From assembly GCA_023433465.1 (NCBI GenBank), contig JAEZCR010000046.1, positions 1-27,257 of the forward strand: a DNA stretch of 27,257 nucleotides. Direction: 5' to 3'. The DNA is from Pseudomonadota bacterium. GTDB taxonomy: Bacteria; Pseudomonadota; Gammaproteobacteria; Steroidobacterales; Steroidobacteraceae. The notes beneath the pieces are model-generated. The model was not told the origin of the DNA. It saw nothing but the letters and a program-made list of their open reading frames with translations, and did not search any database. Position 1 is the stretch's first letter; every line of letters begins with the position of its first letter. Below, one piece after another: positions 18,588 through 26,357 of the stretch. The position numbers and the translations under genes are program-made.

Positions 18588-19760
18588 ATGAATCTCCACG
18601 AATACCAGTCGAAAGAAGTCTTTCGCGAATTTGGCATTCCCGTGCCGGCGGGCAAGGCTGCCCGCAGCGCCGAGGAAGCGGTGGCCGCCGCACAGTCGTT
18701 AGGCGGCAAGCTCTGGGTGGTCAAGGCCCAGGTCCATGCCGGTGGCCGCGGCAAGGCCGGGGGCGTCAAGCTCGCCCGCGATCTCGACACCGTCCGCAGC
18801 GCGACCGCGGACATGCTGGGTCAGCGACTGGTCACCAAGCAGACCGGCCCCGAAGGCCTGCCCATCGAGACGGTTTACGTGGAGTCGGGTTCGGACATCG
18901 AGCGCGAGATCTATCTGTCGCTCACGCTCAACCGCGAGCGCGGCCGCGTCGCCGTCATCGCCTCGGCCGCGGGCGGCGTGGACATCGAGGAAGTCGCCGA
19001 GCACGAGCCGGAGAAGATCCTGCGCGTGGACGTCGATCCCGCCGCCGGTCTGCAGGCTTACCAGTGCCGCAAACTCGGCTTCGGTCTCGGCTTCAAGGGG
19101 CCGCAGATCGGGCAGTTCCAGAAAATCCTGATGGCGCTGTACCGGATCTATCTGGAGCGTGATGCGGCGTTGCTCGAAGTGAATCCGCTGATCGTCACGA
19201 AGTCGGGCGACCTCGTCGCGCTCGACGCGAAGATCAACATCGACGCGAACGCGATGTTCCGGCAGAAGAAGCTGGGCGAGTATCGCGATCCGTCGCAGGA
19301 AGATCCGATCGAGCGCGAGGCCTCCGAGCACGACCTCAACTACGTCTCCCTCGACGGCGACATCGCCTGCATGGTGAATGGCGCCGGCCTCGCGATGGCG
19401 ACGATGGACCTGATCAAGCTGCATGGCGGTAATCCCGCGAACTTCCTCGACGTCGGCGGCGGCGCCACGGCCGAGCGCGTGACCGAGGCGTTCAAGCTGA
19501 TCCTTTCCAACAAGAAGGTGCGTGCCATTCTCGTCAACATCTTCGGCGGCATCGTGCGCTGCGACCTGATCGCCGAGGGCGTGATGATCGCGGTCAAGCA
19601 GGTGGGCGTGGGCGTGCCCGTGGTGGTGCGCCTCGAGGGCACGAACGCGGACCAGGCGCGCGAGATGCTGGCGCACAGCGCTCTCGCGATCACGCCAGCC
19701 ACCGATCTCACCGACGCGGCCAAGAAGGCCGTCGCGCTCGCCGCCAACGGTAAAAAATAG
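18588..19760 (+). CDS. sucC: Succinyl-CoA ligase beta subunit (ADP-forming)
   Basis: SucC with SucD makes succinate and ATP from succinyl-CoA in the TCA cycle. The 390-residue protein has the ATP-grasp fold and the N-terminal signature MNLHEYQSKEVFREFGIPVP. Later come the nucleotide-binding KAQVHAGGRGKAGGVK and the central EVNPLIVT and DAKINID. The SucD-contacting second domain contains GNPANFLDVGGGATAERV. Length matches E. coli SucC (388). The start is ATG at 18588 with a weak GGGGT before it. A small hairpin (GCCAGG-CGAT-CCTGGC at 18552-18567) precedes it in the leader. It is divergent from pilS and two bases ahead of sucD. Confidence 0.97.
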   Translation: MNLHEYQSKEVFREFGIPVPAGKAARSAEEAVAAAQSLGGKLWVVKAQVHAGGRGKAGGVKLARDLDTVRSATADMLGQRLVTKQTGPEGLPIETVYVESGSDIEREIYLSLTLNRERGRVAVIASAAGGVDIEEVAEHEPEKILRVDVDPAAGLQAYQCRKLGFGLGFKGPQIGQFQKILMALYRIYLERDAALLEVNPLIVTKSGDLVALDAKINIDANAMFRQKKLGEYRDPSQEDPIEREASEHDLNYVSLDGDIACMVNGAGLAMATMDLIKLHGGNPANFLDVGGGATAERVTEAFKLILSNKKVRAILVNIFGGIVRCDLIAEGVMIAVKQVGVGVPVVVRLEGTNADQAREMLAHSALAITPATDLTDAAKKAVALAANGKK

Positions 19761-19762
19761 TC

Positions 19763-20818
19763 ATGAGCATTCTCGTCAACAAGAACACTCGCGTGATCTG
19801 CCAGGGCTTCACCGGCCAGCAGGGCACGTTCCACAGCGAACAGAGCATCAAGTACGGCACGAAGATGGTCGGCGGCGTCACGCCTGGCCGCGGCGGTGAG
19901 AAACATCTCAACCTGCCGGTGTTCGACACCGTCGCCGATGCCGTGAAAGACACCGGCGCGACCGCGAGCGTCATCTACGTGCCCGCGCCGTTCGCGGCGG
20001 ATGCGATCCTCGAAGCGGCGGACGCCGGCATCGAGCTCGTCGTCTGCATCACCGAGGGCATCCCGATCAACGACATGGTGCGCGTGAAGGCCGCGCTCGC
20101 CGGCAAGGGCACGCGCCTCATCGGGCCTAACTGCCCGGGCATCATTACGCCGGGCGAATGCAAGATCGGCATCATGCCGGGCTTCATACACAAGAAGGGC
20201 CGCGTCGGCATCGTGTCGCGCTCGGGCACGCTCACGTACGAGGCCGTGTTCCAGACCACGAACAAGGGGCTCGGCCAGAGCACCTGCGTCGGCATCGGTG
20301 GCGACCCGGTGCGCGGCATGAACTTCATCGATGTGCTGGAGCTCTTCGAACGCGATCCGCAGACCGAAGGCATCATCATGGTCGGCGAGATCGGCGGCAC
20401 CGATGAGGAGGCCGCGGCGGAGTTCATCCGCAAGTACGTCACGAAGCCGGTGGTCGCGTACATTGCGGGCGTCACGGCGCCCCCGGGCAAGCGCATGGGT
20501 CATGCCGGCGCCGTCATCGCGGGCGGCAAGGGCACGGCGGCGGACAAGTACCGCGCGCTGGAGCGCGCCGGTGCGCGCACGGTGAAGTCGCCGGCGGATC
20601 TCGGCTCGGCAATGGCCGAATTGCTCGCGAAGCGGCGCGCGAAGGCGGTGAAGAAGCCGGCCGGACCGAACGTGCTGATCATCGAGCAGCGGACCGCGAA
20701 GAAGGGTGCGAAGCCGAAGGTCGCGAAGAAGGCCGTCGCGCCGAAGAAGAAGTCCGCGCCCGCGAAGAAGAAGGCTCCCGCGAAAAAGAAGTCCGTGAAG
20801 GCCCGGCGCGCGAAGTAG
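19763..20818 (+). CDS. sucD: Succinyl-CoA ligase alpha subunit with Lys/Ala-rich tail
   Basis: SucD carries the CoA-binding Rossmann domain and the phosphohistidine loop. The first 291 residues match normal SucD: MSILVNKNTRVICQGFTGQQG at the start, GPNCPGIITPGECKIGIMPG in the middle, and the catalytic His247 in GKRMGHAGAVIAGGKGTA. E. coli SucD is 289 residues. This protein continues for another 60 residues (about 292-351), dominated by Lys, Ala and Pro with AKKK-type repeats and ending KARRAK, much like an H1-type histone tail. No stop codon or frameshift separates tail and enzyme. Whether the tail binds nucleic acid, membranes or a partner is unknown. The sucC stop is just upstream. Confidence 0.95.
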   Translation: MSILVNKNTRVICQGFTGQQGTFHSEQSIKYGTKMVGGVTPGRGGEKHLNLPVFDTVADAVKDTGATASVIYVPAPFAADAILEAADAGIELVVCITEGIPINDMVRVKAALAGKGTRLIGPNCPGIITPGECKIGIMPGFIHKKGRVGIVSRSGTLTYEAVFQTTNKGLGQSTCVGIGGDPVRGMNFIDVLELFERDPQTEGIIMVGEIGGTDEEAAAEFIRKYVTKPVVAYIAGVTAPPGKRMGHAGAVIAGGKGTAADKYRALERAGARTVKSPADLGSAMAELLAKRRAKAVKKPAGPNVLIIEQRTAKKGAKPKVAKKAVAPKKKSAPAKKKAPAKKKSVKARRAK

Positions 20819-20843
20819 CACCGACTGTCGATGCATCAAGACG

Positions 20844-22496
20844 GTGAACGCGACTAACAACCGGCTCCGGATCGCCCTCGGGCAGTTGAACATGCTCGTG
20901 GGCGATGTGGCGGGCAACGCGAAGAAGATCGTCGCGGCCGCGGAGCGCGCCTGCGGCGAGCTCGATGCGGACCTGCTCGTGTTGCCCGAGCTCACGCTGT
21001 CGGGCTATCCACCCGAGGACCTGCTGTTCCACCGCGGTTTCCGTGTCGCGATCGAAGCCGGTCTCACGACGGTGCGCGGCGCCCGATCGAGCTGCGGCGT
21101 CCTGGTCGGCTTTCCCGAATACGCGGGGGACCAGATCTTCAACTCCGCGGCGCTGTTCGAGAAGGGCACGCTGCGCGCGACGCACCGCAAGAACTGCCTG
21201 CCCAACTACAAGGTCTTCGACGAGAAGCGTTACTTCAAGACCGGCGCGCAGCCGACGGTCGTGGATTACCGCGGCATTCGCATCGGGATCCTGGTCTGCG
21301 AGGACATCTGGGAGCCCGAACCCGCGCAGCTCGCGCGCTCGGCGGGCGCCGAGATGTTCGTCGTGCTCAATGCCTCGCCCTTCGAGATACACAAGCAGCG
21401 CAACCGCGAGGACATCGTGCGGCGTTGCGTGCGCGATCTCGGATTGCCGGTGGTGTACGTCAACATGCTCGGCGGCCAGGACGAGCTCGTATTCGACGGC
21501 AATTCGTTCGTGATGGACGGCAAGGGCGCCGTCGTCATGCGCGCGCCGCCGTTCGAGGAAGGCTTGTACACCGTCGAGTTCGAACGCGTGGACGGCATCG
21601 TGCGGCCCGTGCCGACGACGGTGTCGCCCGAGCTCGGTGATGCCGAGAGCGTCTACCGCGCGCTCGTGCTCGGCGTGCGCGACTACGTCGGCAAGCATGG
21701 ATTCCCCGGCGTCGTCATGGGCCTGTCGGGCGGCATCGACTCCGCGCTCACACTCGCGATCGCGGTCGACGCGCTGGGCAAGGACCGCGTGCACGCGGTC
21801 ATGATGCCGTCCCCCTACACCTCGCAGATGAGCCTCGACGACGCGCGCGAACAAGCCGAGCGGCTGGGCGTGAAATACAGCGTGCTGCCCATCAGCGAGA
21901 TGATGAAGGCCACCGAGGCGACGCTGCGCGAGGAATTCGCCGGCCGCAAACCCGACACGACCGAAGAGAACATCCAGTCGCGCTGCCGCATGGTCCTGCT
22001 CATGGGCAGCTCCAACAAGACCGGCAAGATGCTCCTGACCACCGGCAACAAGAGCGAAATGGCCGTCGGCTACGCCACGCTCTACGGCGACATGGCCGGC
22101 GGCTTCGCCCCCATCAAGGACTGCAGCAAACTACTCGTCTACCGCCTCGCCGAGTACCGCAACTCGGTGGGTGGGGATAGTGGTGCCGGTGTAGTTATCC
22201 CCACCCGCGTGATCGAGCGCCCGCCCTCGGCGGAGCTGCGGCCCGATCAGAAGGACAGCGATTCGCTGCCGCCGTACGAAGTGCTCGACCCGATTCTCGA
22301 GGCGTTCATCGAGGACGATCTTTCGGTCGATGAGATATGCGCACGCGGGTTCGACCGGCCTACCGTCGTCAGGGTGCTCGATCTCGTGAAGCGCAACGAA
22401 TACAAGAGAAGGCAGGCGCCTCCGGGAGTGCGCGTGTCGCGTCGCGCCTTCGGCCGCGATTGGCGCTATCCGATTACGTCTGGATACCGGCGGTAG
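20844..22496 (+). CDS. nadE: Glutamine-dependent NAD+ synthetase
   Basis: NadE makes NAD+ from nicotinic acid adenine dinucleotide using ATP, with ammonia generated from glutamine. The 550-residue protein has an N-terminal nitrilase-type glutaminase domain. It begins with LRIALGQLNMLVGDVAGN. The catalytic Glu is in LPELTLSGYPPEDLL, Lys lies near NCLPNYKVFDE, and Cys152 is in LVCEDIWEP. The C-terminal synthetase domain has the PP-loop GLSGGIDSAL (Ser295). This is the two-domain form. Translation appears to start at GTG (20844); no stronger site was seen. It lies 25 bp after sucD. The tail contains NEYKRRQAPPGVRVS, as in family members. Confidence 0.96.
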   Translation: MNATNNRLRIALGQLNMLVGDVAGNAKKIVAAAERACGELDADLLVLPELTLSGYPPEDLLFHRGFRVAIEAGLTTVRGARSSCGVLVGFPEYAGDQIFNSAALFEKGTLRATHRKNCLPNYKVFDEKRYFKTGAQPTVVDYRGIRIGILVCEDIWEPEPAQLARSAGAEMFVVLNASPFEIHKQRNREDIVRRCVRDLGLPVVYVNMLGGQDELVFDGNSFVMDGKGAVVMRAPPFEEGLYTVEFERVDGIVRPVPTTVSPELGDAESVYRALVLGVRDYVGKHGFPGVVMGLSGGIDSALTLAIAVDALGKDRVHAVMMPSPYTSQMSLDDAREQAERLGVKYSVLPISEMMKATEATLREEFAGRKPDTTEENIQSRCRMVLLMGSSNKTGKMLLTTGNKSEMAVGYATLYGDMAGGFAPIKDCSKLLVYRLAEYRNSVGGDSGAGVVIPTRVIERPPSAELRPDQKDSDSLPPYEVLDPILEAFIEDDLSVDEICARGFDRPTVVRVLDLVKRNEYKRRQAPPGVRVSRRAFGRDWRYPITSGYRR

Positions 22497-22530
22497 TCGG
22501 AGCGTCGTTGACAGTGGGAACGTCGAACGC

Positions 22531-22560
22531 AGACTTTCCCAGCGAAGACTTTCCGAGCGA
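22531..22560. repeat. 15-bp direct repeat, two copies
   Basis: Two tandem units, AGACTTTCCCAGCGA and AGACTTTCCGAGCGA, lie between nadE and the parD antitoxin. They differ at one base. The region 22497-22629 holds no gene that I can support. It also has a GC palindrome CCCGCG-GG-CGCGGG at 22588-22601, without a T-tract. Confidence 0.6.
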
Positions 22561-22629
22561 AGACAGCAGATAACGCAACGCGGATCACCCGCGGGCGCGG
22601 GATAATCTTCCTGCCGCAGGACTCCTGGT

Positions 22630-22656
22630 GTACCAATACATCGTATATATTGGTAC
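22630..22656. promoter_or_regulatory. Inverted-repeat operator before parD
   Basis: GTACCAATA (22630-22638) and TATTGGTAC (22648-22656) form a nine-base inverted repeat with a nine-base gap. It overlaps an AT-rich TATATATT that could hold a -10 box, about 20 bp before the parD ATG. Autoregulation by the antitoxin or toxin-antitoxin complex at such a site is normal for ParD-type systems. Confidence 0.65.
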
Positions 22657-22675
22657 CGAAACGGAGGTAATCGGC

Positions 22676-22927
22676 ATGGCAAAGAACACCAGCATTTCCC
22701 TCGGCGATCATTTCGAAGGGTTCATCAATCGGCAGATCGAAAGCGGCCGCTACGGCTCTGCCAGCGAAGTCATCCGCGCCAGCCTGCGACTGCTCGAAGA
22801 GCACGAACAAAAGCTCGGTGCGCTGCGGCACGCGCTGATCGGCGGAGAAAAAAGCGGCGACGTGGGCGAACTGAATATGGATGACGTCAAGCGCAAGGCG
22901 CGCCGCCGGACAAAGTCAGTCTCATGA
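22676..22927 (+). CDS. parD: ParD-type antitoxin
   Basis: This is the antitoxin of a type II toxin-antitoxin pair. The 83-residue protein begins MAKNTSISLGDHFEGFINRQ, a ribbon-helix-helix DNA-binding N terminus as in the ParD/CopG family. The helix GRYGSASEVIRASLRLLEEHE follows, and then a flexible basic C terminus (NMDDVKRKARRR) that would normally wrap the toxin. The start is secure: GGAGG lies eight bases upstream. The gene ends in TGA overlapping the ATG of the parE-like frame (ATGA, 4 bp). The open frame starts earlier at 22628, but that includes the operator, so I chose the internal Met. The antitoxin reading frame is intact while its toxin is disrupted. Confidence 0.92.
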   Translation: MAKNTSISLGDHFEGFINRQIESGRYGSASEVIRASLRLLEEHEQKLGALRHALIGGEKSGDVGELNMDDVKRKARRRTKSVS

Positions 22928-23217
22928 CGCGAAAGATCCGCAAACATGCGCTTGCCGAAAGCGATCTCATCGGCATCTAGGAATACACCTTTGAAAGGTG
23001 AGGCGCAGACCAGGCCGACAAATATCTGGATGAGCTGGGCCTTGGGATCCGGGGCCTTGCGGACAATCCCGAAATCGGCGCGGATCGCGGTTACGTGCGC
23101 GAGTGTTACCGAGTTTTATTCATCAACAGCCACGCGGTCTACTACACCGTGACTGCGTCTGCCATCCACGTCATCCGCGTGCTTCACTGCCAGATGGATC
23201 CCGGCGAACATTTTTAG
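22924..23217 (+). pseudogene. parE: ParE-type toxin, disrupted by two in-frame stops
   Basis: Reading from the ATG at 22924, the frame is colinear with ParE/RelE-family toxins for 97 codons: MTRKIRKHALAESDLIGI, stop, EYTFER, stop, GADQADKYLDELGLG, and on to the C-terminal RVLHCQMDPGEHF. The stops are TAG at 22978-22980 and TGA at 22999-23001. In typical family members these positions are Trp (IW.YT..RWG), so both are compatible with TGG to TAG and TGG to TGA changes. No frameshift is needed. A working ParE would be a gyrase-targeting toxin. The overlapping ATGA start with parD and full-length homology argue that the pair was once functional and was inactivated by point mutations. Confidence 0.85.
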
Positions 23218-23233
23218 CGCTCGACGACGACGC

Positions 23234-24043
23234 TCAAGTCGCGAGCCACAACTTGTACCACTTCCGCTTGGGCGCCTCTCTGCGCTCGCCCGCTTCGCCC
23301 TCGTAGTTGTTGCGATACATCGCGCGCGTCTGCGCCGCGAGTTCCTTCAGATCCATCTCCTCATACGCGTAGATCATGATCTCGAGCGCATCGCGCACCG
23401 CGGGAGCGCCGTCGAATTCTTCGATCGCCACCTTCGCGCGCTGCGCGGCCGCGACGTACGCACCGCGGTCGATGTAATAACGCGCCACAGCGATTTCGTA
23501 GTCGGCGAGGCGATTGCGCAGGTAGACCATGCGACGGCGCGCGTCGTGCGCGTACTCGCTGTTCGGGAACTGCTGCACGACCGTGAGGAACGACGCGAAC
23601 GAGCGGCGCGCCTGGGTCGGCGGACGCTGGTTGAGGTCGACGCGGAACCAGCGCTCGAGGAAGTTCGGCATGCGCTCGAAGTCCGTGAGGCCCTTCAGGT
23701 ACCACGCGTAGTCGATGCGCGGATGCGTCGGATTCTCCCGGATGAACGTGTCCGCGGCGTCGATCGCGGATTCGGACTCCCCCGCGCGGTAATACGCGTA
23801 GATCACGTCGAGGCGCGCCTGCCGCGACTCGGCCGCGAACGGATAGCGGGCCATGAGCGCTTCGTAGACGCGGATGGCCATCGGATAATCGCCCCCTCGC
23901 AGCGCGCGATGCGCGCGTTCGTACACGACCGCCGGATCCGTCATCGGGCCGTCGCGCCCGTCGCGGGTCTTGCAGCCCGTGAGTGAAAAGCCGAGGGTTA
24001 TGAATAAGAGTGCCAGTAGCCCGGCGGAACGCATGGATCGCAT
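23234..24043 (-). CDS. bamD: Outer-membrane assembly lipoprotein BamD
   Basis: BamD is the essential lipoprotein partner of BamA in outer-membrane protein assembly, with TPR-type repeats. The 269-residue protein starts MRSMRSAGLLALLF and has a lipobox LTGC with Cys24. The repeats begin around DPAVVYERAHRALRGGDYPMAIRVYEAL. They include the family-typical FPNSEYAHDARRRMVYLRNRLADYE and a C-terminal helix pair (RDALEIMIYAYEEMDLKELA). The chosen ATG is at 24043; an alternative lies at 24034. The frame opens further to 24166, but that stretch overlaps the divergent rluD start and gives a non-signal N terminus. It is divergent from rluD, as in E. coli. Confidence 0.95.
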   Translation of the reverse strand: MRSMRSAGLLALLFITLGFSLTGCKTRDGRDGPMTDPAVVYERAHRALRGGDYPMAIRVYEALMARYPFAAESRQARLDVIYAYYRAGESESAIDAADTFIRENPTHPRIDYAWYLKGLTDFERMPNFLERWFRVDLNQRPPTQARRSFASFLTVVQQFPNSEYAHDARRRMVYLRNRLADYEIAVARYYIDRGAYVAAAQRAKVAIEEFDGAPAVRDALEIMIYAYEEMDLKELAAQTRAMYRNNYEGEAGERREAPKRKWYKLWLAT

Positions 24044-24142
24044 GTATGGATTGCCGTGTCTCGAATGTGCCGGTGTTTTTGGGTTTGAAATCGCGGCCGG
24101 ACGCGGGAGTATAGCGGCCCGAAAAGCTGTCGGACCACACGG

Positions 24143-25108
24143 TTGAGCCCCAAGTTCCAGACCCATCGCCTCGAGTTACCCACGGACCTCGCAGGCCGGC
24201 GCCTCGACGCGGCCCTGGCCCTGTTGTTGCCGCAATACTCGCGCACCCGGCTGCAGGGGTGGATCGAAGAGGGCGCCGTGCGGGTGAATGGCCTTACGGT
24301 TCGGCCTCGTGATCCCGTGGTGGGCGGGGAGGTGGCGGTCGTCGAGGCCCGAATTCTCGAAGAAACCGGGGTCAAGCCCGAAAAGCTCCCGCTCGACATC
24401 GTGCACGAAGACGCTTCGGTGATCGTGATCAACAAGCCTCCCGGGCTGGTCGTGCATCCCGGCGCGGGCAACCGTGCGAGCACGCTGCAGAACGCGCTAC
24501 TCGCGCACGATCCGAAACTCGCGCGTGTGCCTCGCGCGGGCCTCGTGCATCGCATCGACAAGGATACGAGTGGGTTGTTAGTCATCGCTCGCACGCTGGC
24601 CGCGCACACGGCGCTCGTGGCGGAGCTCGCGTCGCACGAGATACGGCGGGAGTATCTCGCGGTGTGCGTAGGCGTCATGACGGGCGGGGGCACTGTCGAT
24701 GAACCCATCGGGCGCCATCGCACGCAGCGAACGAAGATGGCCGTGCGCAGCGACGGCCGTCATGCGGTGACTCACTACCGCGTCGAGAAGAAGTATCGAG
24801 CGCATACGTTGACACGGGTTCGACTGGAGACCGGGCGCACGCATCAGATTCGCGTTCATCTTGCGTATGCGGGATATCCGATCGTCGGCGATCCGGTGTA
24901 CGGCGGCCGGCGCAAGCTGCCCGCCGGCGCGAGTCCGGCATTGATCGCTGCGCTGGATGCGTTCAAGCGCCAGGCGTTGCACGCCGAGAAACTCGAGTTC
25001 ACGCATCCGAAGTCCGGCAAGCGAGTGGAATACACGGCGCCGATTCCGGCGGATCTTGCCGGGTTGTTAGAGGCGCTCGCCCAGGACGCGCGCGAGGCGG
25101 GTCGGTGA
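24143..25108 (+). CDS. rluD: 23S rRNA pseudouridine synthase RluD
   Basis: RluD converts uridines 1911, 1915 and 1917 of 23S rRNA helix 69 to pseudouridine. The 321-residue protein has an N-terminal S4 RNA-binding domain (LAGRRLDAALALLLPQYSRTRLQGWIEEGAV). The catalytic domain has the active Asp139 in HRIDKDTSGLLV, the same number as E. coli RluD, and the motif GRTHQIRVHLAYAGYPIVGDPVYGG. The start appears to be TTG at 24143, since no ATG or GTG fits in the 99-bp gap before it. Its stop overlaps the GTG start of pgeF. The bamD-rluD-pgeF layout matches E. coli. Confidence 0.94.
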   Translation: MSPKFQTHRLELPTDLAGRRLDAALALLLPQYSRTRLQGWIEEGAVRVNGLTVRPRDPVVGGEVAVVEARILEETGVKPEKLPLDIVHEDASVIVINKPPGLVVHPGAGNRASTLQNALLAHDPKLARVPRAGLVHRIDKDTSGLLVIARTLAAHTALVAELASHEIRREYLAVCVGVMTGGGTVDEPIGRHRTQRTKMAVRSDGRHAVTHYRVEKKYRAHTLTRVRLETGRTHQIRVHLAYAGYPIVGDPVYGGRRKLPAGASPALIAALDAFKRQALHAEKLEFTHPKSGKRVEYTAPIPADLAGLLEALAQDAREAGR

Positions 25109-25851
25109 GCGACGAGTCGTTGCTTGACATGGGATGGCATCCGCCTGCGGGCGTGCATGCCGCGTTCACGACGCGCCTGGGCGGTGTGAGTTCGACGCCT
25201 TGGGATTCATTCAATCTCGCCACGCACGTTGGCGACTCTCCACAATCAGTCGCGACCAATCGCGCGCTGCTGCGCGAGAAGCTGGGGCTTTCGATCGATC
25301 CCGCATGGCTCAATCAGGTGCACGGCATCGATGTCGTCAATCTCGATGCCGCGCACACCTGCGCCTCGCCGTTTACCGCGGATGCATCCTTCACTCGAAC
25401 GGCGAATCGTGTCTGCGTGATCATGGTCGCGGATTGCCTGCCCGTGCTCTTCGCGAGTCGTGATGGCCAAACCATCGGCGCGGCGCACGCCGGCTGGCGC
25501 GGGCTTGCAAGCGGTGTGCTCGAGAACACCGTGAGTGTCATGGGCGTCCCGCCAGACGATCTGGTCGTGTGGCTTGGTCCCGCGATCTCGCAAGAGCACT
25601 TCGAAGTCGGAGACGAAGTGCGTGAAGCGTTCGTGAAAGCGGATGCGGAAGCCGCTTCCCTGTTCGCGCCCAACTCGCGTGGCCGCTGGCAGGCAGACCT
25701 GACAGGCCTGGCTCGCAGGCGACTCGCCGCGCTCGGTGTCAACGATGTGAGCGGTGGAAAGTGGTGCACGTTCGCCGATCGAGAAAGGTTTTACTCTCAT
25801 CGGCGGGACGGAAAGGGCGGCAGGCTCGCCGCGATCATCTGGAAAGCCTGA
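25105..25851 (+). CDS. pgeF: PgeF/YfiH (DUF152) family protein
   Basis: PgeF, formerly YfiH and called polyphenol oxidase in some records, is a zinc-binding enzyme of the DUF152/LACC1 family. Members have been linked to purine nucleoside phosphorolysis and to peptidoglycan editing, so substrate is best left open. The 248-residue protein has the signature VADCLPVLF followed by HAGWRGLASGV, containing the metal-ligand Cys and His. The middle contains the WLGPAIS.EHFEVG stretch and the end WCTFADRERFYSHRRDG, all typical of the family. It starts with GTG at 25105, overlapping the rluD TGA by three bases, so translation is coupled. In E. coli clpB follows; here the neighbour is a different sequence. 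Confidence 0.95.
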   Translation: MSDESLLDMGWHPPAGVHAAFTTRLGGVSSTPWDSFNLATHVGDSPQSVATNRALLREKLGLSIDPAWLNQVHGIDVVNLDAAHTCASPFTADASFTRTANRVCVIMVADCLPVLFASRDGQTIGAAHAGWRGLASGVLENTVSVMGVPPDDLVVWLGPAISQEHFEVGDEVREAFVKADAEAASLFAPNSRGRWQADLTGLARRRLAALGVNDVSGGKWCTFADRERFYSHRRDGKGGRLAAIIWKA

Positions 25852-25897
25852 CTAATCCTCTTTTAGGATTGGCCCAACTTCGAAAAGGCGCACCATA

Positions 25898-26244
25898 GTG
25901 GACTCGAAAAGCATCTTCTTCTTGGGCTGCCTGGGTGGAGTCGCGGTGCTGAGCATAGTTGGAGTGCTCACCGGAATTGAGATTTCCCGGCGACTCCAGG
26001 CGAACCACCCATTGAAGTGGATGGAGTTCGGCTTTCCGCGAAACTGGATGAGCCCGTCACTCGATGAAGAATCGTCCCAGGTTCAGGGCCAGATTAATTT
26101 GCTGCTCTTTCTCCTGAGGAAGGAGCATGAACAGCTGAACGACCCGCGTCTCAATCGTCTTGCGATCTTGCACACAAGTGCTGTCTCGCGCTTGTATTGT
26201 TGCTCATGGTCTTCTCGTCGATCGCATGGCTTCGGAATTTGTAG
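25898..26244 (+). pseudogene. Two-helix membrane protein with frameshift
   Basis: From GTG at 25898 the frame encodes a membrane segment (IFFLGCLGGVAVLSIVGVLTG), a polar middle (LDEESSQVQGQINLLLFLLRKEHEQLNDPRLNRLAIL) and then non-membrane sequence. At codon 92 the DNA reads CACACA (26171-26176). If two bases of it are removed, the frame continues HKCC, LALVLLLMVFSSIAWLRNL, a clear second membrane helix, to a stop at 26242-26244 (about 114 residues). Without the change the frame runs on to 26332 with Arg/Ser/Pro-rich shadow sequence. This is consistent with a CA slippage insertion in a small membrane protein. I do not recognise the family. An experimental or assembly error would look the same. 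The stretch 26245-26357 carries no gene I can support. Confidence 0.6.
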
Positions 26245-26357
26245 ATCGCTGAGACATTTTCGCGGGTCAGATCCGGGACCACCGTGGACGGTCGGGCATT
26301 GTCGACCCCCGACAACGATGCACAGCAAGTGATCGTGCTCGAAAGCAAGGTCGATGA

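Noticed and set aside
18480..18599. Upstream extension of pilS
   Set aside because: It overlaps the divergent sucC start and adds a charged N-terminal segment not expected before the first membrane helix.
19340..20995. Long minus-strand frame across sucC, sucD and nadE
   Set aside because: It is antisense to conserved metabolic genes and has a shadow composition.
22588..22601. GC palindrome CCCGCG-GG-CGCGGG after nadE as a terminator
   Set aside because: The two-base loop is sterically poor and no T-tract follows, so a terminator call is not supported.
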